64,000 bases of DNA from Lepas anatifera (lineage: Eukaryota > Arthropoda > Thecostraca > Lepadidae): assembly GCA_034440635.1 (NCBI GenBank), contig JAOTON010001598.1:372001-436000 (forward strand). Direction: 5' to 3'. The notes below the pieces were generated by a model, which was not told the origin of the DNA, searched no databases, and was given only the letters and a program-made list of their open reading frames with translations. Made by a program: the position numbers and the translations under genes. Every line of letters begins with the position of its first letter. The first letter of the stretch is position 1. Below are positions 24,112-34,065 of the stretch, piece after piece.

Positions 24112-24150
24112 TTAACACGCGCATTGACGGGGGGCGGGTACCCGCCCCCC
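24112..24150 (+). mobile_element. left end of split piggyBac-like MITE (copy A, part 1)
   Basis: TTAACACGCGCATTGACGG followed by the GGCGGGTACCCGCC palindrome is identical in type to the left end of the intact copy at 51284. It stops abruptly at 24150 where the LINE begins. The rest of the same MITE resumes beyond the LINE at about 31700. Confidence 0.85.
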
Positions 24151-24209
24151 AAAGACAAAGACAAAGACTTTATTCAGAGTCATCCACAGTTAAAAGAACA
24201 GTTGTGGCT

Positions 24210-24214
24210 ATTAG
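24210..24214 (+). repeat. 5-bp target-site duplication of the Ty3/Gypsy element
   Basis: ATTAG directly precedes the 5' LTR and is repeated at 28094-28098 directly after the 3' LTR. Five bases is the usual duplication for Ty3/Gypsy integrases. Confidence 0.9.
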
Positions 24215-24581
24215 TGTTGTGCGCTGGCGCCCAGCCAGCTGTGCGTGACGTCACGGCAGCCGCCGGGCACGGGCGACCTCTGACCTCCCAGCGCCGGCCC
24301 GGTCGCGGTGCCGGGCGCGGGCGGCCAGTTGGGGTCAGGGATCGGTGGCGTACGGACGGAGGCGTGGTACCAGCCCCATAATAGGTACCGAAGATATCAC
24401 CGGCGTCGTGTCAGCCGCAATAGACACGCTAGTGGTTAACTGTGTTGAGGCGTAGTGCCAGCCTAAATAGGCACTGGAAGTCGCTGTTTGTTTTGCCACT
24501 CACACTGCGTTATATGGAAATATATCTTGTAAATTTGACACCGCTTTAGTCAGTATTATTGCTGATAATTCAGTCCAAACA
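24215..24581 (+). repeat. 5' LTR
   Basis: Begins TGTTGTGCGC and ends TCCAAACA (TG...CA). It contains a CpG-rich first half and a TAAATAGG TATA-like site near 24463. Confidence 0.95.
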
Positions 24582-24599
24582 TGGCGCAGCCTGCTTTCA
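24582..24599 (+). promoter_or_regulatory. primer-binding site
   Basis: TGGCGCAGCC starts directly at the 5' LTR boundary, with the TGG typical of pairing to a tRNA CCA end. The tRNA was not identified. Confidence 0.7.
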
Positions 24600-24636
24600 A
24601 AAATTCGAACCTATTGTAGATTCCATATAATAACGC

Positions 24637-25938
24637 ATGTCTAGGCTCCGCTCCGGTCGCGATATGAGTAGAACCGACGAGGATAGCGATGCTCCCCCGC
24701 CATGGATGGCTCAGCTTCAGGAGAATCTACAGCTGCAACTTCAGCTTCAGCATCAGCAGCATCAAGAGGACCTGGTTGCTCTTCGAAGAGAAATGCAGCA
24801 TCAGCTTCAGCTTGCTCCTCGCCCGCAACATCTGCTGCAACCTGAAGACGTTCCAGCGGTTGCGGCTAAAGCAGACGCCTCTCCTGGGTCGGTGTTCTCG
24901 GAGACAGTTGACCATGCCCTGGCAAGCAACTTCACTTCGGCAGTCCCTGCTGTGCACCACTCAGCATCGATAAAGCGCCCCCCTGCAGTACCTCCAGAGA
25001 AACTATCATCGTCAGTCAACTTACGCGACTTCCGTGTATGGCGATCCTCATGGCAGGATTTCTACCGCCTGAGTAGCATCTGCAACCTCCCTCGCGAGGA
25101 TCAGCTGGCATACTTACGTGCATGCTTCACTGAAGATATGAGGGCAGCATGCCAGCATGCTGTTGGCCTTAACCCTGCAACTGATGACGTAGACTTGTCA
25201 CTCAACAAGATCGAGCGTTATCTCCGGCTCCAGCGCAACGTAGCAGTCGATCGCGTGAGGTTTGAAGAGCGTATCCAGGAAGAAGGAGAGTCCTTCGATT
25301 CGTTCCTTATCGCTCTGAAGGAGTTGGCTTCCGACGCGGAGCTTTGCAACGAGTGCATCGATCAGAGGCTAACTACCCGGATCATGTCGGGAGTTAGAGA
25401 CCATGAGACGCGGCATAAACTTCTGGCCTGTCGTCCTTTCCCATCGCTCTCTCAGGCGATAGATATCTGCCGCTCAGAAGAATCAGCTCGTGTGAACGAT
25501 GAAGTGCAAAATTCTGCAAAATTCTGCCCTGCAAAATTCTGCTGTGGGCGACCAGAGTGTATGCACTGTCAGCCACCAACGCCAACATGGCCCTGCTGGA
25601 CCTCCACTGGGACGTCCATCGCAGTCCTGCGATCGCTGTGGTCGAAGCGGTCATTCGAGGAGCGCCTGTTGGTCTGCAAATCAAACCTGCTTCCACTGCG
25701 GCACCCTGGGGCACCTGTCCAGGGTTTGCAGGAAGAAGCGTTCTGGCCAACCAGAGACCTCTGCTCAGGGGCAGCCACGCACTTCTATCAAACCACAGCG
25801 TTTGAAAACTTCCGTGCCACAAATAGTAGTCGGCAGTCTTCAGTGCACACTGCAGGCCCCAAGGATAGCTGTGGAGATACTAGATTCGTCAGGATCAAGT
25901 CTGGGCAAACTGGATGCCTGTCCAGACTCTGGAGCTGA
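24637..25938 (+). CDS. Gag-like polyprotein, frameshifted near its C-terminus
   Basis: The first ATG after the primer site starts a 433-codon frame. It begins with an acidic stretch and a Gln-rich segment (LQLQLQLQHQQHQ, about residues 31-44), followed by a Ty3/Gypsy-type capsid region (residues about 120-290) with RFEERIQEEGESFDSFLIALKELA and IDQRLTTRIMSGVRDHETR. Past residue about 290 the frame no longer looks like Gag: the zinc knuckles expected there lie in the next frame, inside the pol ORF. The switch falls at a tandem CAAAATTCTG repeat (25507-25526), so a 10-bp duplication probably separated one gag-pol frame into two. Gag packages the element's RNA into particles. Confidence 0.85.
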   Translation: MSRLRSGRDMSRTDEDSDAPPPWMAQLQENLQLQLQLQHQQHQEDLVALRREMQHQLQLAPRPQHLLQPEDVPAVAAKADASPGSVFSETVDHALASNFTSAVPAVHHSASIKRPPAVPPEKLSSSVNLRDFRVWRSSWQDFYRLSSICNLPREDQLAYLRACFTEDMRAACQHAVGLNPATDDVDLSLNKIERYLRLQRNVAVDRVRFEERIQEEGESFDSFLIALKELASDAELCNECIDQRLTTRIMSGVRDHETRHKLLACRPFPSLSQAIDICRSEESARVNDEVQNSAKFCPAKFCCGRPECMHCQPPTPTWPCWTSTGTSIAVLRSLWSKRSFEERLLVCKSNLLPLRHPGAPVQGLQEEAFWPTRDLCSGAATHFYQTTAFENFRATNSSRQSSVHTAGPKDSCGDTRFVRIKSGQTGCLSRLWS

Positions 25939-27706
25939 GATCAACGTCATGAATGCAGACACCGCACGCCAACTCGGCGTGCGCAAAGAGGATCTTTCTC
26001 GTCCTCCGAAGATGGAAGTCGCGGCTGCAAATGGACAGCCCATGCACTGCACCGGAACATTTCAGGCTTCTGTGCGCCTCTACAACAAAGCTGCAAAGGT
26101 TACAGTGCACGTCTTCGAGGAATCGCGAGGACTCCTTCTAGCCTGGTATACCGCAAAGGAGCTCGGTATCCTCCCGCAGCACTACCCGGAGCCCGTCACT
26201 CAGTCCCACTCTGAGACTTTTCCAAAGAATGTATCCCCGGTCACCACCATCTGGACACGAGGCACAGACCACGTCATCCCTGATGCGCTCTCTCGGGCTC
26301 CTGTTGACGAGCCGAGTGAGGACGATCAGCTCCTAATCTCTACCGTAGAGCAGCACGTTCAACAGGGAACATTGGCCAGCGTCGCTGAAGTCTCATCAGG
26401 GAGTCATCTGCCGGATCCTCGACTAGAGGACCTGAAGAGGGCGGCTAGCAGTGATGACCAGTATCGACTGTTGATGAAGGCGGTAACAGACGGGTTTCCC
26501 ACCTCCAAGGATCGCCTCCCGCCAGCTTTACTTCCATTCTGGGCTATCCAGCACGATCTCTCCGTTCATGATGGGCTTGTGTTGAAGGGCTGCCGTGTTT
26601 TCATCCCAGCGTCAGCTCGCAAGGACACACTGAATGCTCTACATGACTCACACCAGGGCATCGAACGTACTAAACGTCGAGCCCGACAAACTGTCTGGTG
26701 GCCCGGCTTGAACAGCGACATCACCAACACCGTGAGCTCGTGCGATCTCTGCCAACAGCGTCGACCAAGCCTTCCCCAGGAGCCGATGGAGAGTGAGCCT
26801 CCTCCATCGAGGATCTTTGAGGATGTATCATCTGACATGTTCTCGCATGCTGGAAGAGACTTCATGGTGTACGTCGATCGGCTTTCGAATTGGCCAGTGA
26901 TATTCCCTTTTCCTCGCAGGGATTCTACCAGCCGACAGATCATTGCTGCACTTCGTGAAGCCTTCGTCACGATGGGTGTTCCCGTCCGGCTACGCACTGA
27001 CGGAGGACCGCAGTACAAGAATCGTGACGTCGCGGCGTTCTTGAAGCGCTGGGGCGTAGTACACGTGTTTTCTACCCCTTACTACGCCCAATCAAATGGT
27101 CACGCAGAAGCCATGGTAAAAACACTGAAGCACCTTGTCGCTAAGACAACGGTGAATGGCTCTCTCGACGATGAAAGATTCCATCGTGGTTTACTGGAGC
27201 TGCGGAACACTCCCGGCGCGAGTGGCCGATCGCCGGCGGAGGCTGTTTTCGGGCACCCGATGCGTTCTTGTGTGCCGGCACATCGGAACTCTTTCTCTCT
27301 CGAGTGGCAACGAGAAGCCGAAGAGTGTGACGCTCGTGCATCACGCATTCAGCAGCAAGTGCAGCAGCGCTACAACTCATCCGCCTACACTCTTCCACCG
27401 CTGAAGATCGGATGTGAAGTACGGCTACAGGACCCTACAACAAGACGGTGGGACAGGGTCGGCTCTGTCGTTGGCATCGGCCGACATCGGGATTACTTGG
27501 TCAAGCTTCCAAGTGGACGGACTCTGTGGAGAAATCGACGCTTCGTCCGACCAACGCCTGTGCCATCTGATCGCCTTCCTGGGGACCGGACATCTGCCGC
27601 CACTGGTGCGAGTTGCGACGAACGCACCCGGTCCACCCAACCCCCGTCACAGCCAAGGAGAAGCACGCGTCGTCGTCGTTCACCTTCCCGGCTCCGATAC
27701 GACTAG
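25499..27706 (+). CDS. Pol remnant: zinc knuckles, protease, integrase; RT/RNase H deleted
   Basis: 735 codons, overlapping gag by 440 bases in a different frame. The order is two CCHC knuckles (CDRCGRSGHSRSAC and CFHCGTLGHLSRVC, about residues 44-82), an aspartic protease with ACPDSGAEINVM (about 139-150), then an abrupt jump near residue 240 from protease-end sequence to the last part of RNase H (TRGTDHVIPDALSRA). The integrase follows: an HHCC-type domain (CDLCQQRR), the DDE residues in YVDRLSNW, RTDGGPQY and SNGHAEAM, and a C-terminal chromatin or GPY/F-like region with RNRRFVRP. The whole RT core and most of RNase H are absent, yet the frame stays open across the gap. The tail is Arg/Ser-rich. 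There is no env. Confidence 0.92.
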   Translation: MKCKILQNSALQNSAVGDQSVCTVSHQRQHGPAGPPLGRPSQSCDRCGRSGHSRSACWSANQTCFHCGTLGHLSRVCRKKRSGQPETSAQGQPRTSIKPQRLKTSVPQIVVGSLQCTLQAPRIAVEILDSSGSSLGKLDACPDSGAEINVMNADTARQLGVRKEDLSRPPKMEVAAANGQPMHCTGTFQASVRLYNKAAKVTVHVFEESRGLLLAWYTAKELGILPQHYPEPVTQSHSETFPKNVSPVTTIWTRGTDHVIPDALSRAPVDEPSEDDQLLISTVEQHVQQGTLASVAEVSSGSHLPDPRLEDLKRAASSDDQYRLLMKAVTDGFPTSKDRLPPALLPFWAIQHDLSVHDGLVLKGCRVFIPASARKDTLNALHDSHQGIERTKRRARQTVWWPGLNSDITNTVSSCDLCQQRRPSLPQEPMESEPPPSRIFEDVSSDMFSHAGRDFMVYVDRLSNWPVIFPFPRRDSTSRQIIAALREAFVTMGVPVRLRTDGGPQYKNRDVAAFLKRWGVVHVFSTPYYAQSNGHAEAMVKTLKHLVAKTTVNGSLDDERFHRGLLELRNTPGASGRSPAEAVFGHPMRSCVPAHRNSFSLEWQREAEECDARASRIQQQVQQRYNSSAYTLPPLKIGCEVRLQDPTTRRWDRVGSVVGIGRHRDYLVKLPSGRTLWRNRRFVRPTPVPSDRLPGDRTSAATGASCDERTRSTQPPSQPRRSTRRRRSPSRLRYD

Positions 27707-27717
27707 TTAGTCGTGCT

Positions 27718-27725
27718 GGGGGAGA
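27718..27725 (+). promoter_or_regulatory. polypurine tract
   Basis: GGGGGAGA directly precedes the 3' LTR, the position of the plus-strand primer in LTR elements. Confidence 0.8.
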
Positions 27726-28093
27726 TGTTGTGCGCTGGCGCCCAGCCAGCTGTGCGTGACGTCACGGCAGCCGCCGGGCACGGGCGACCTCTGACCTTCC
27801 CAGCGCCGGCCCGGTCGCGGTGCCGGGCGCGGGCGGCCAGTTGGGGTCAGGGATCGGTGGCGTACGGACGGAGGCGTGGTACCAGCCCCATAATAGGTAC
27901 TGAAGATATCACCGGCGTCGTGTCAGCCGCAATAGACACGCTAGTGGTTAACTGTGTTGAGGCGTAGTGCCAGCCTAAATAGGCACTGGAAGTCGCTGTT
28001 TGTTTTGCCACTCACACTGCGTTATATGGAAATATATCTTGTAAATTTGACACCGCTTTAGTCAGTATTATTGCTGATAATTCAGTCCAAACA
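27726..28093 (+). repeat. 3' LTR
   Basis: 368 bp, matching the 5' LTR except for one extra T (GACCTTCCC) and GTACTGAAG for GTACCGAAG. It is followed by the ATTAG duplication. Confidence 0.95.
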
Positions 28094-28249
28094 ATTAGGA
28101 CCCTACGTCAAGCTATTAATGGTTGGGGATATAGTTAGGCGACACACTTCATACAACACAAACCAGTTAAAATCGTACATTAAGAAATAATCACTTAAAA
28201 TACTACATATCGCTATTCACCCAGCGCATCACCACACACTCACATCGCC

Positions 28250-31200
28250 CTAAATCCGCTCCGCCAAGAGTTGGCGCTTGAGGGCGCGGCAGAAAATAGG
28301 CACTGGTAGCATTTTCAGGTTATTAGGCAGATCATTGTATAACAACGGACCCCGGGCTTTACATCTGCGCTGTCCCATATTACTCCGCGAGCGCGGCACC
28401 CGAAAGTCTCCGTCCTGCCTCGTGCTGCGCTCTCGGGTAAGCCGGACCTCTTCGAATCCCAGAGCCAGCTCCTCTGGCTCCCCGAAACACACCACCTTGT
28501 GCACAAGTACAAGTGTGTGATACCTCACCAGCTCACCCGCCGACAGCCAGCCCAGGTCCTCTAACACATCCGATACGTGATCAAACTTTTTGCGACCAAA
28601 AATGACTTTTGCAGCATAGTTAATAATTTTTTGGAGCCGAATGTTATTGGTTTGGGTCCCGTTACCGAATACGCTGATGCAGTATCGGACGCGGGAGATA
28701 ACCAGGGAGCTGACTATCGGGGAGATGACTCTGGGAGGCAAGCAATGTCTCAGATGTGAAAGACCACTCAAAATTCCGAAGCATTGACGCGTAAGAAGAG
28801 AAATGTGAGAGTCCCAGCTGAGGGTGCGGTCGAAGGTCAGGCCGAGGTTTTTAACGTTCATAGAAGGTACTAGGTCGTGGCCGCGGAATTTGACTGTAAA
28901 ATTACCAATTTGTCGAATGTTGGGAGCGCTTCCTAGAAGAATGAGTTGTGTCTTGTCAGCGTTTACATTTAATCCATTACCCCTAAACCAAACATCAAGG
29001 GAAGCCAAAGAATTTTCCATGCGTTGAATGAGGGTCTGAAATAGTGACTTTTACCGCTGATTAGTATTTGGGTGTCATCTGCATACTGGACCACGACCGC
29101 ATCCTCAGCATACAGGCTCAGGTCGTTAGCAAAGATGCAGTAGAGCAATGGGCCGAGACAAGAACCTTGGAATACGCCCATGTTGTTAGGAAGACTAGAA
29201 GAAACTTTAGAAACACCCAGATTATCAGCTGGAAGGCTGACACTCTGGGTGTGGTGCCGAAAATATGCCGAAAACCAAGAAGTATCGATTGAATGAGCCT
29301 GGAGTTTTTCGAGTAGACGAGAGTGGTCAATCACATCAAAACATTTACTCAAATCGAGGAGACAGAGGAGGGACACCTCTCCACGATCGTTAGCAGAAAG
29401 GATGTGATCGGTGATGGATACCAGCGCGCTTTCACACGAGTGACGAGGGCGAAATCCGTGCTGACTGGAGGCAAGGAGGTGATTTTCGGAGAGGTAAGCA
29501 TAGAGCTGCTGATGCACAGCACGCTCTAGGATTTTCGTGACGGTAGGGATGATGCTGATAGGACGGAAACTAGAGGGATCGGAGGAATCACCGGATTTGA
29601 AGATGGGATGCACTAGGGAGTGTTTCCAGGAGCCTGGGATTTCACAAGTAAGGATTGAGCTGTTGATCAAGTGGAGAAGTGCTGGGCCCTGGGACTCGAA
29701 GACCAGACGGATGATGCGCATACTTATACCATCACTGGCACTGGAGTTGGAGGATCCCCTGCCGAAAACAATCGCTTGCAGCTCGTCCAGGGTGATGAGC
29801 CGGAGGGTAAAGGCGCAGGAGCCAACGCGCGGCAGCCGACACGCCACCGATGGAAGAAATCCCATAGCGGTGACCTCAGCTGCCACGCGCGGACCGACCC
29901 CGACGAAAAACCGGTTCAGCTCATCAGCTGTAGCATCTGGAATCACCCGGGCGCCACCCTTTTTGCCACCAATCACCCTATCCACACACCTCCACACGCC
30001 TCTGCTACCCTCCTCCCTCAACCGCCTCTGCACATCATCCCGCATGTTGCGTCGCATTGCCCCCTCACCTGGCGATTCAGGTCACGATACACCTCAGAAC
30101 GGTGGCCGCCGGTTGCCAGCGCCGCCCTGCGACGGGCCATTAAACCAATGGTCAGGTCTGACACCACGGGCGCGTTCGGATTGCGGATACGCAGAGTTCT
30201 TACAGGTGCATGGCGATTGAGAACGGACATCAAATTCCTCACGAAAACACTCCATTTTTCATCAATACTGTTCAAGGCAAAAACTCCGGACCAATTAATA
30301 CACATCAAATCGAAATTAAGGCTGACGGCGTCAATGCGACGGAGACAGCGGGCCTGAACAAAAGTAGGCATTGGACGGCACCGCGACACGTTGAGCTGAG
30401 CACGTATAAATGAATGGGGACTGTAATGACAAAATTTGGTGCCAAAACGAGTAACTAGGTCAGGGCTATTGGTCATAATAACATCCAAACATGATCCAGC
30501 GGGGCGATACGTAGGCTGATTGATACACTGGTGTAAAGTATAGTCCCTTAAAAAGTTCACCAGATAGCGTTTTGCACGATTGGCCAGAGGTTTCGAAACG
30601 TCACAATTGATATCACCAAAAATCACAATTTTCGCAGAAGGGTGAGCCAAGATAACATTCTGATATTCCAGTTCCAGGTGGTCGAAATCGGCACGTAAGT
30701 CAGCATCACCGTGACGCGGCGGGCGATAGAGCACGCAGAAAATGATCTGCCGTTTCGAGTCCGGTTTCACGGAAACCCAGAGAGTCTCCAGTCGAGCGTT
30801 TGCTGGCTTTGCTGTGCGAATCTCAAGCTGTCTCGAAGTCATACCCTCTTTGACAGCAAGGGCAACACCACCGTATCCGCTGTCATCCGGCCTCGGCGTG
30901 GAATGGACCGAATAACCGGGCAGCAGAAACATGTTGCGAGGTGTGTGCAGGCGCAGCCAAGTCTCACAGATTCCGAAAACATCGTAGTCGAATTCTCACA
31001 GGTCATGAGAAAGAGGCAGAATTGACGGCTTGAGAGATTGAATATTGAGAGCGCCGATTCGAAGAGATGCCACAGATGTACCCGACCGCTCTCCCCACCT
31101 GACTCCGCCCCTGCTGCCCCGCTTACGCGCACCCCGGCTGCTGCGAGTACCGCGTCCGGTGCGCCGCCGCCTCTCGCCCGGCGGCTGGTTGCTGGGCTCG

Positions 31201-31418
31201 GCTCCGCGGTCAGCTGCTGGGGAGGGGCCGCGTCTGACCCGGCCCGGCTCAAGGTCACGGCCGGCGCGGGGTGCAAAGGGCTCAAGGTCACGCGGAGAAC
31301 GGCAGTGAACAGTCGAGCGGAGCACAGGTGTGACAACGATGAAGATCAATTTAACAACAGCCAAAAGTAGGACCAACCTCCGGATTTCGCGATTCACGAT
31401 GGGGTGAAACAGCTCCAT
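28250..31418 (-). pseudogene. LINE ORF2: AP-like endonuclease and reverse transcriptase, broken
   Basis: The frame begins at 31418 with a basic, low-complexity N-terminus, then endonuclease sequence (LRIGALNIQSLKPSI). A TGA at 30996-30998 interrupts it and the same frame continues through ICETWL to 30018, with IFGDINCD and SCLDVIMTN. At the usual SDH site it reads SPH. A one-base frameshift near 30055-30070 leads into the RT frame (30057-28969), with LLDLSKCFDVIDH, GVFQGSCLGPLLY and the catalytic QYADDTQ. A second frameshift near 29040 leads to the thumb and C-terminal region (29020-28250), with LNVNADKTQ and RVRYCISVFG. About 1050 codons in all. Inactive, but only mildly decayed. Confidence 0.9.
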
Positions 31419-31689
31419 CTTGCAGCGATGGGAGCAGGGAGCGGCCTCAAAGCTTCAGAATCCGCAGAAAACCCGGCAGCAAAAAAACAGGTGAGTCCAA
31501 ATGTGGTGGTGCACTGAACCAATTGTCACTCTCACACTCCACAACCACACCACTCGTCCACTCTCACAGTCACGATAAAACAACTCAAACACTCGGATAA
31601 AAGGCTAAAGACAGGGTAAAACGGGCGGGTCGGAGTGCCGCAGCACCGCCACCGTCTCCGGGCGCGGGGCGCAGGCAACTGGCGCAGGC

Positions 31690-32511
31690 ATCTCCGAAAA
31701 AACCCCCTCGGGTTTTTCGGAGATAGCAGAAAAACGGCGGCGCTACACGCCGCCGCACTTAGTATACCTTTTCCCTCATCATTTTACAACTTCTGTGAAA
31801 ATTTTAAGGTTAGGTCATGTCAGGTCAGGTCACCAGTACAGGTCAAGTGACCCGACCTCAAAAAAAGTTTAAGATAGCATAAGTCGGAGCAGGGTGAACT
31901 TATCCGATTGAAACTCATATCACATAATGGCCCCAGCGAGTTCTTAAAATATTTTCTGGTATTTTTATATCGATGACCTAAGGTCAGGTACAAGGCATGA
32001 CCTCTCTATTGGAAAAACATGGGAAAAATGGTTTTTTACGGAATAACTCAGTAACATATGGTTATAGAACATTTATTTTAGCTGCATTAGACTCGCCTGG
32101 CCTTTGCGGTTCTAATGATATGCATTTTATATAATTTGACCCTGACCTGACCTCAGTTCAGGTCAAACCCTTGATTTGACCTAGCAAGGTCAAATTATAT
32201 ATCATTCGATTCGACTTGCTGAGAGGATTCATACAGTTCAAGTCTTTTTGCTTTATCTGTACTTGTTCAGATGTAATGGCTGAAAAACTGAATTTACATG
32301 TTATCACTATGATGGCATGTTTTGACCTCTCGTGACCTTAAATGTGACCTGACAAAACAATGGTTCAAATGTTTTCGATGGAGAAGTGGATGGCCAACCC
32401 AACGCCGTTACCGTTTTTCGCTACCTACCGTGGTTCTTGAGATCTTAGGGGGCGGGTACCCGCCCCCGTCAATGCGAAGGTGGCTCAGACCCCCGTCAAT
32501 GCGCGTGTTGA
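31690..32511 (+). mobile_element. piggyBac-like MITE copy A, part 2
   Basis: Continues the MITE whose left end is at 24112-24150: CTCGGGTTTTTCGGAGATAG, the GGCGGCG hairpin, blocks of AGGTCA/TGACCT, and the right end CCCCCGTCAATGCGCGTG. The right flanking tetramer is TTGA instead of TTAA. At the LINE junction TCTCCGAAAAA (31691-31701) is the complement of TTTTTCGGAGA just downstream, making a hairpin not seen in the intact copies. Confidence 0.88.
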
Positions 32512-32570
32512 AATGCATTTGTTTGACTTCTCTCGGAATTTTTTACCGATATCTTGTTGGTATTGATCTA

Positions 32571-33028
32571 TTAAAGGGTATGTGGCACCTTTATAACGTG
32601 ATTTTAATGGAGATGCCAAGTTGTAAAGTATGCCGGAAAACCCGGTATTTAATATATCATTTGTCTTGAAACTCTAAATTTCGCGTGGAGAAAAGCTAAA
32701 AACCTACCTGAAATTTGCCCCTAATGTACCCCAGCCAGGCGCCCACAGTTGCCAGCTGTTGGTGTGACAACATATTCTGACGTCACGGTGAGTAATCAGC
32801 CAATTAAAGCCATTGAAGCCTATTGAACATCGTAGTAGTTGCCAGATGATGAAGTCATCCACAGGCAGGGGTTTATTTTTTTACCTTAGAGGAGCATTTA
32901 AAAAATCAAAATATTGAGCTCATTGTACATTTTTCGGAGATATCATGAACGTTTTCATGATTTTCGTCTAAAGATACCCTAATTACTCTAAATTCCTGGA
33001 TCCAACATAGGTGGCACATTCCCTTTAA
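32571..33028. mobile_element. MITE with TTAAAGGG terminal inverted repeats
   Basis: TTAAAGGGTATGTGGCAC at the left and the complement of TTAAAGGGAATGTGCCAC at the right match at 16 of 18 bases, 458 bp apart, with no coding sequence between. A left-end fragment recurs at 47794-47940 and a right end at 36614-36631. Confidence 0.65.
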
Positions 33029-33032
33029 CCAC

Positions 33033-34065
33033 TTAACCCGCGCCCCACCGGGGGTCCAGCGCCACCTTCGCCCCACGGGGGGCCATCGATGGTCCGCCCT
33101 CTAACTCCGAAAATATGGGCGTTAGCGCAAATCTGCAAAAAGCAATAGAAAGCTCGCGTGAACTCAGTAAGAAATTACTTCACATGTTTCAGTCCTCAGG
33201 TCAATGGTTTGACCTCCAGAGGTCAAATTAGGTCAAGATCGGCTATTTTCACTCAAATATGCAATTCTTAAGCAAACTGGACATAACTCTTATGCCATTA
33301 GAGCTATTGAGGTCTGGTAAAGTACATTTGATAGGAAATTGTCAGTTCTTTTTCCGCTATGTGAAACGTAAAGACCTCCCTCCAGTGGTTTGAACCCCAG
33401 AGGTCACCTCGTGACCTAAGATGACCTGAGGTCACTAAAGGTCAGAAAGTGACCTTGCTGTATGTCAAATGAAAGCCAATGACAAGACAAACACGGTGGT
33501 GTTTGTTTGAGCGCTCTAGCTTATCCAGGTCAAAAGTTATTGTCAAAACACTGTTTTTGACCCCTGGTGACCTTGGATGACCTTGGAGAGGTCAAAGGGC
33601 AAATATAGCCCCTGGAATCCGTGAAAGGGTGTCCAAGAACGCTTTTCGGATCAAGCTGAGCATTTTCAATCGCTTTTGTGACTTTTAGGTCATAAGACAG
33701 CTTTTCCCCATGCTTTTTAAATGGGAGAGGTCACCTCGTGACCTGACCTCAGGGCACGAAATCGAAAAATCTCGGATATACACCTTGTAGACCCCGGAGA
33801 GGCCATAAAGTGTAGGAAGTTTCAAATCGATCGACTTCGAAATGTAGCTCTTACAGAGCTCTAAAGTTGAAGTGAGGTGACCTTGGTTGGCCTCGTCTGG
33901 TGACCTGACCTTGGGTGACCCGGGGTAAAAAATTTCAGGGATGGTGGCAAAATGATGCAGTAAGAGGTAGAGCTCTCAACCGCGGTGTTGCGCCTCTTCG
34001 TTTTTCTGCTATCCCGGAAAAACCTTAGGGGGCCATCGATGGCCCCCCGGTGTAGCGAGGGTTAA
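33033..34065 (-). mobile_element. piggyBac-like MITE, second family (copy F)
   Basis: Flanked by TTAA on both sides (33033-33036 and 34062-34065). The ends are CCCGCGCCCCACCGGGGG and CCCCCCGGTGTAGCGAGGG. The interior holds roughly 20 AGGTCA/TGACCT hexamers and a GGCCATCGATGGCC palindrome. It is the inverted-orientation relative of 46583-47616. No transposase frame is present. The TTAA duplications and CCC-starting ends point to the piggyBac superfamily. Confidence 0.85.

Larger units (their letters stand above)
24215..28093 (+). mobile_element. young Ty3/Gypsy LTR retrotransposon lacking RT and RNase H
   Basis: Complete at its ends: 5' LTR 24215-24581, primer-binding-site-like TGGCGCAGCC directly after it, gag, protease, integrase, a polypurine tract (GGGGGAGA, 27718-27725), 3' LTR 27726-28093 and ATTAG duplications. 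The two LTRs differ by one substitution and one indel that I could see, so insertion was recent. The element is only 3.9 kb because the reverse transcriptase and RNase H region is missing from pol. It must have been moved by enzymes from another copy, or lost RT during its last replication. Confidence 0.95.
24151..31690 (-). mobile_element. non-LTR retrotransposon (LINE), interrupted by an LTR element
   Basis: The LINE runs on the minus strand. Its 3' end is at 24151-24214, with polyadenylation-like AATAAA and a short tail of GTCTTT repeats. The Ty3/Gypsy element at 24215-28093 interrupts its 3' UTR. The ORF lies at 28250-31418 and the 5' region reaches about 31690. Both outer flanks are the two halves of one MITE. 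The RT and endonuclease type suggest the Jockey/CR1 group, but the clade was not determined. Confidence 0.85.

Noticed and set aside
24215..28093. An endogenous retrovirus with envelope
   Set aside because: No envelope-like frame lies between integrase and the 3' LTR; it is a Ty3/Gypsy retrotransposon derivative.
31045..31370. Plus-strand frames over the LINE 5' part
   Set aside because: They are GC-rich shadows opposite the LINE ORF.
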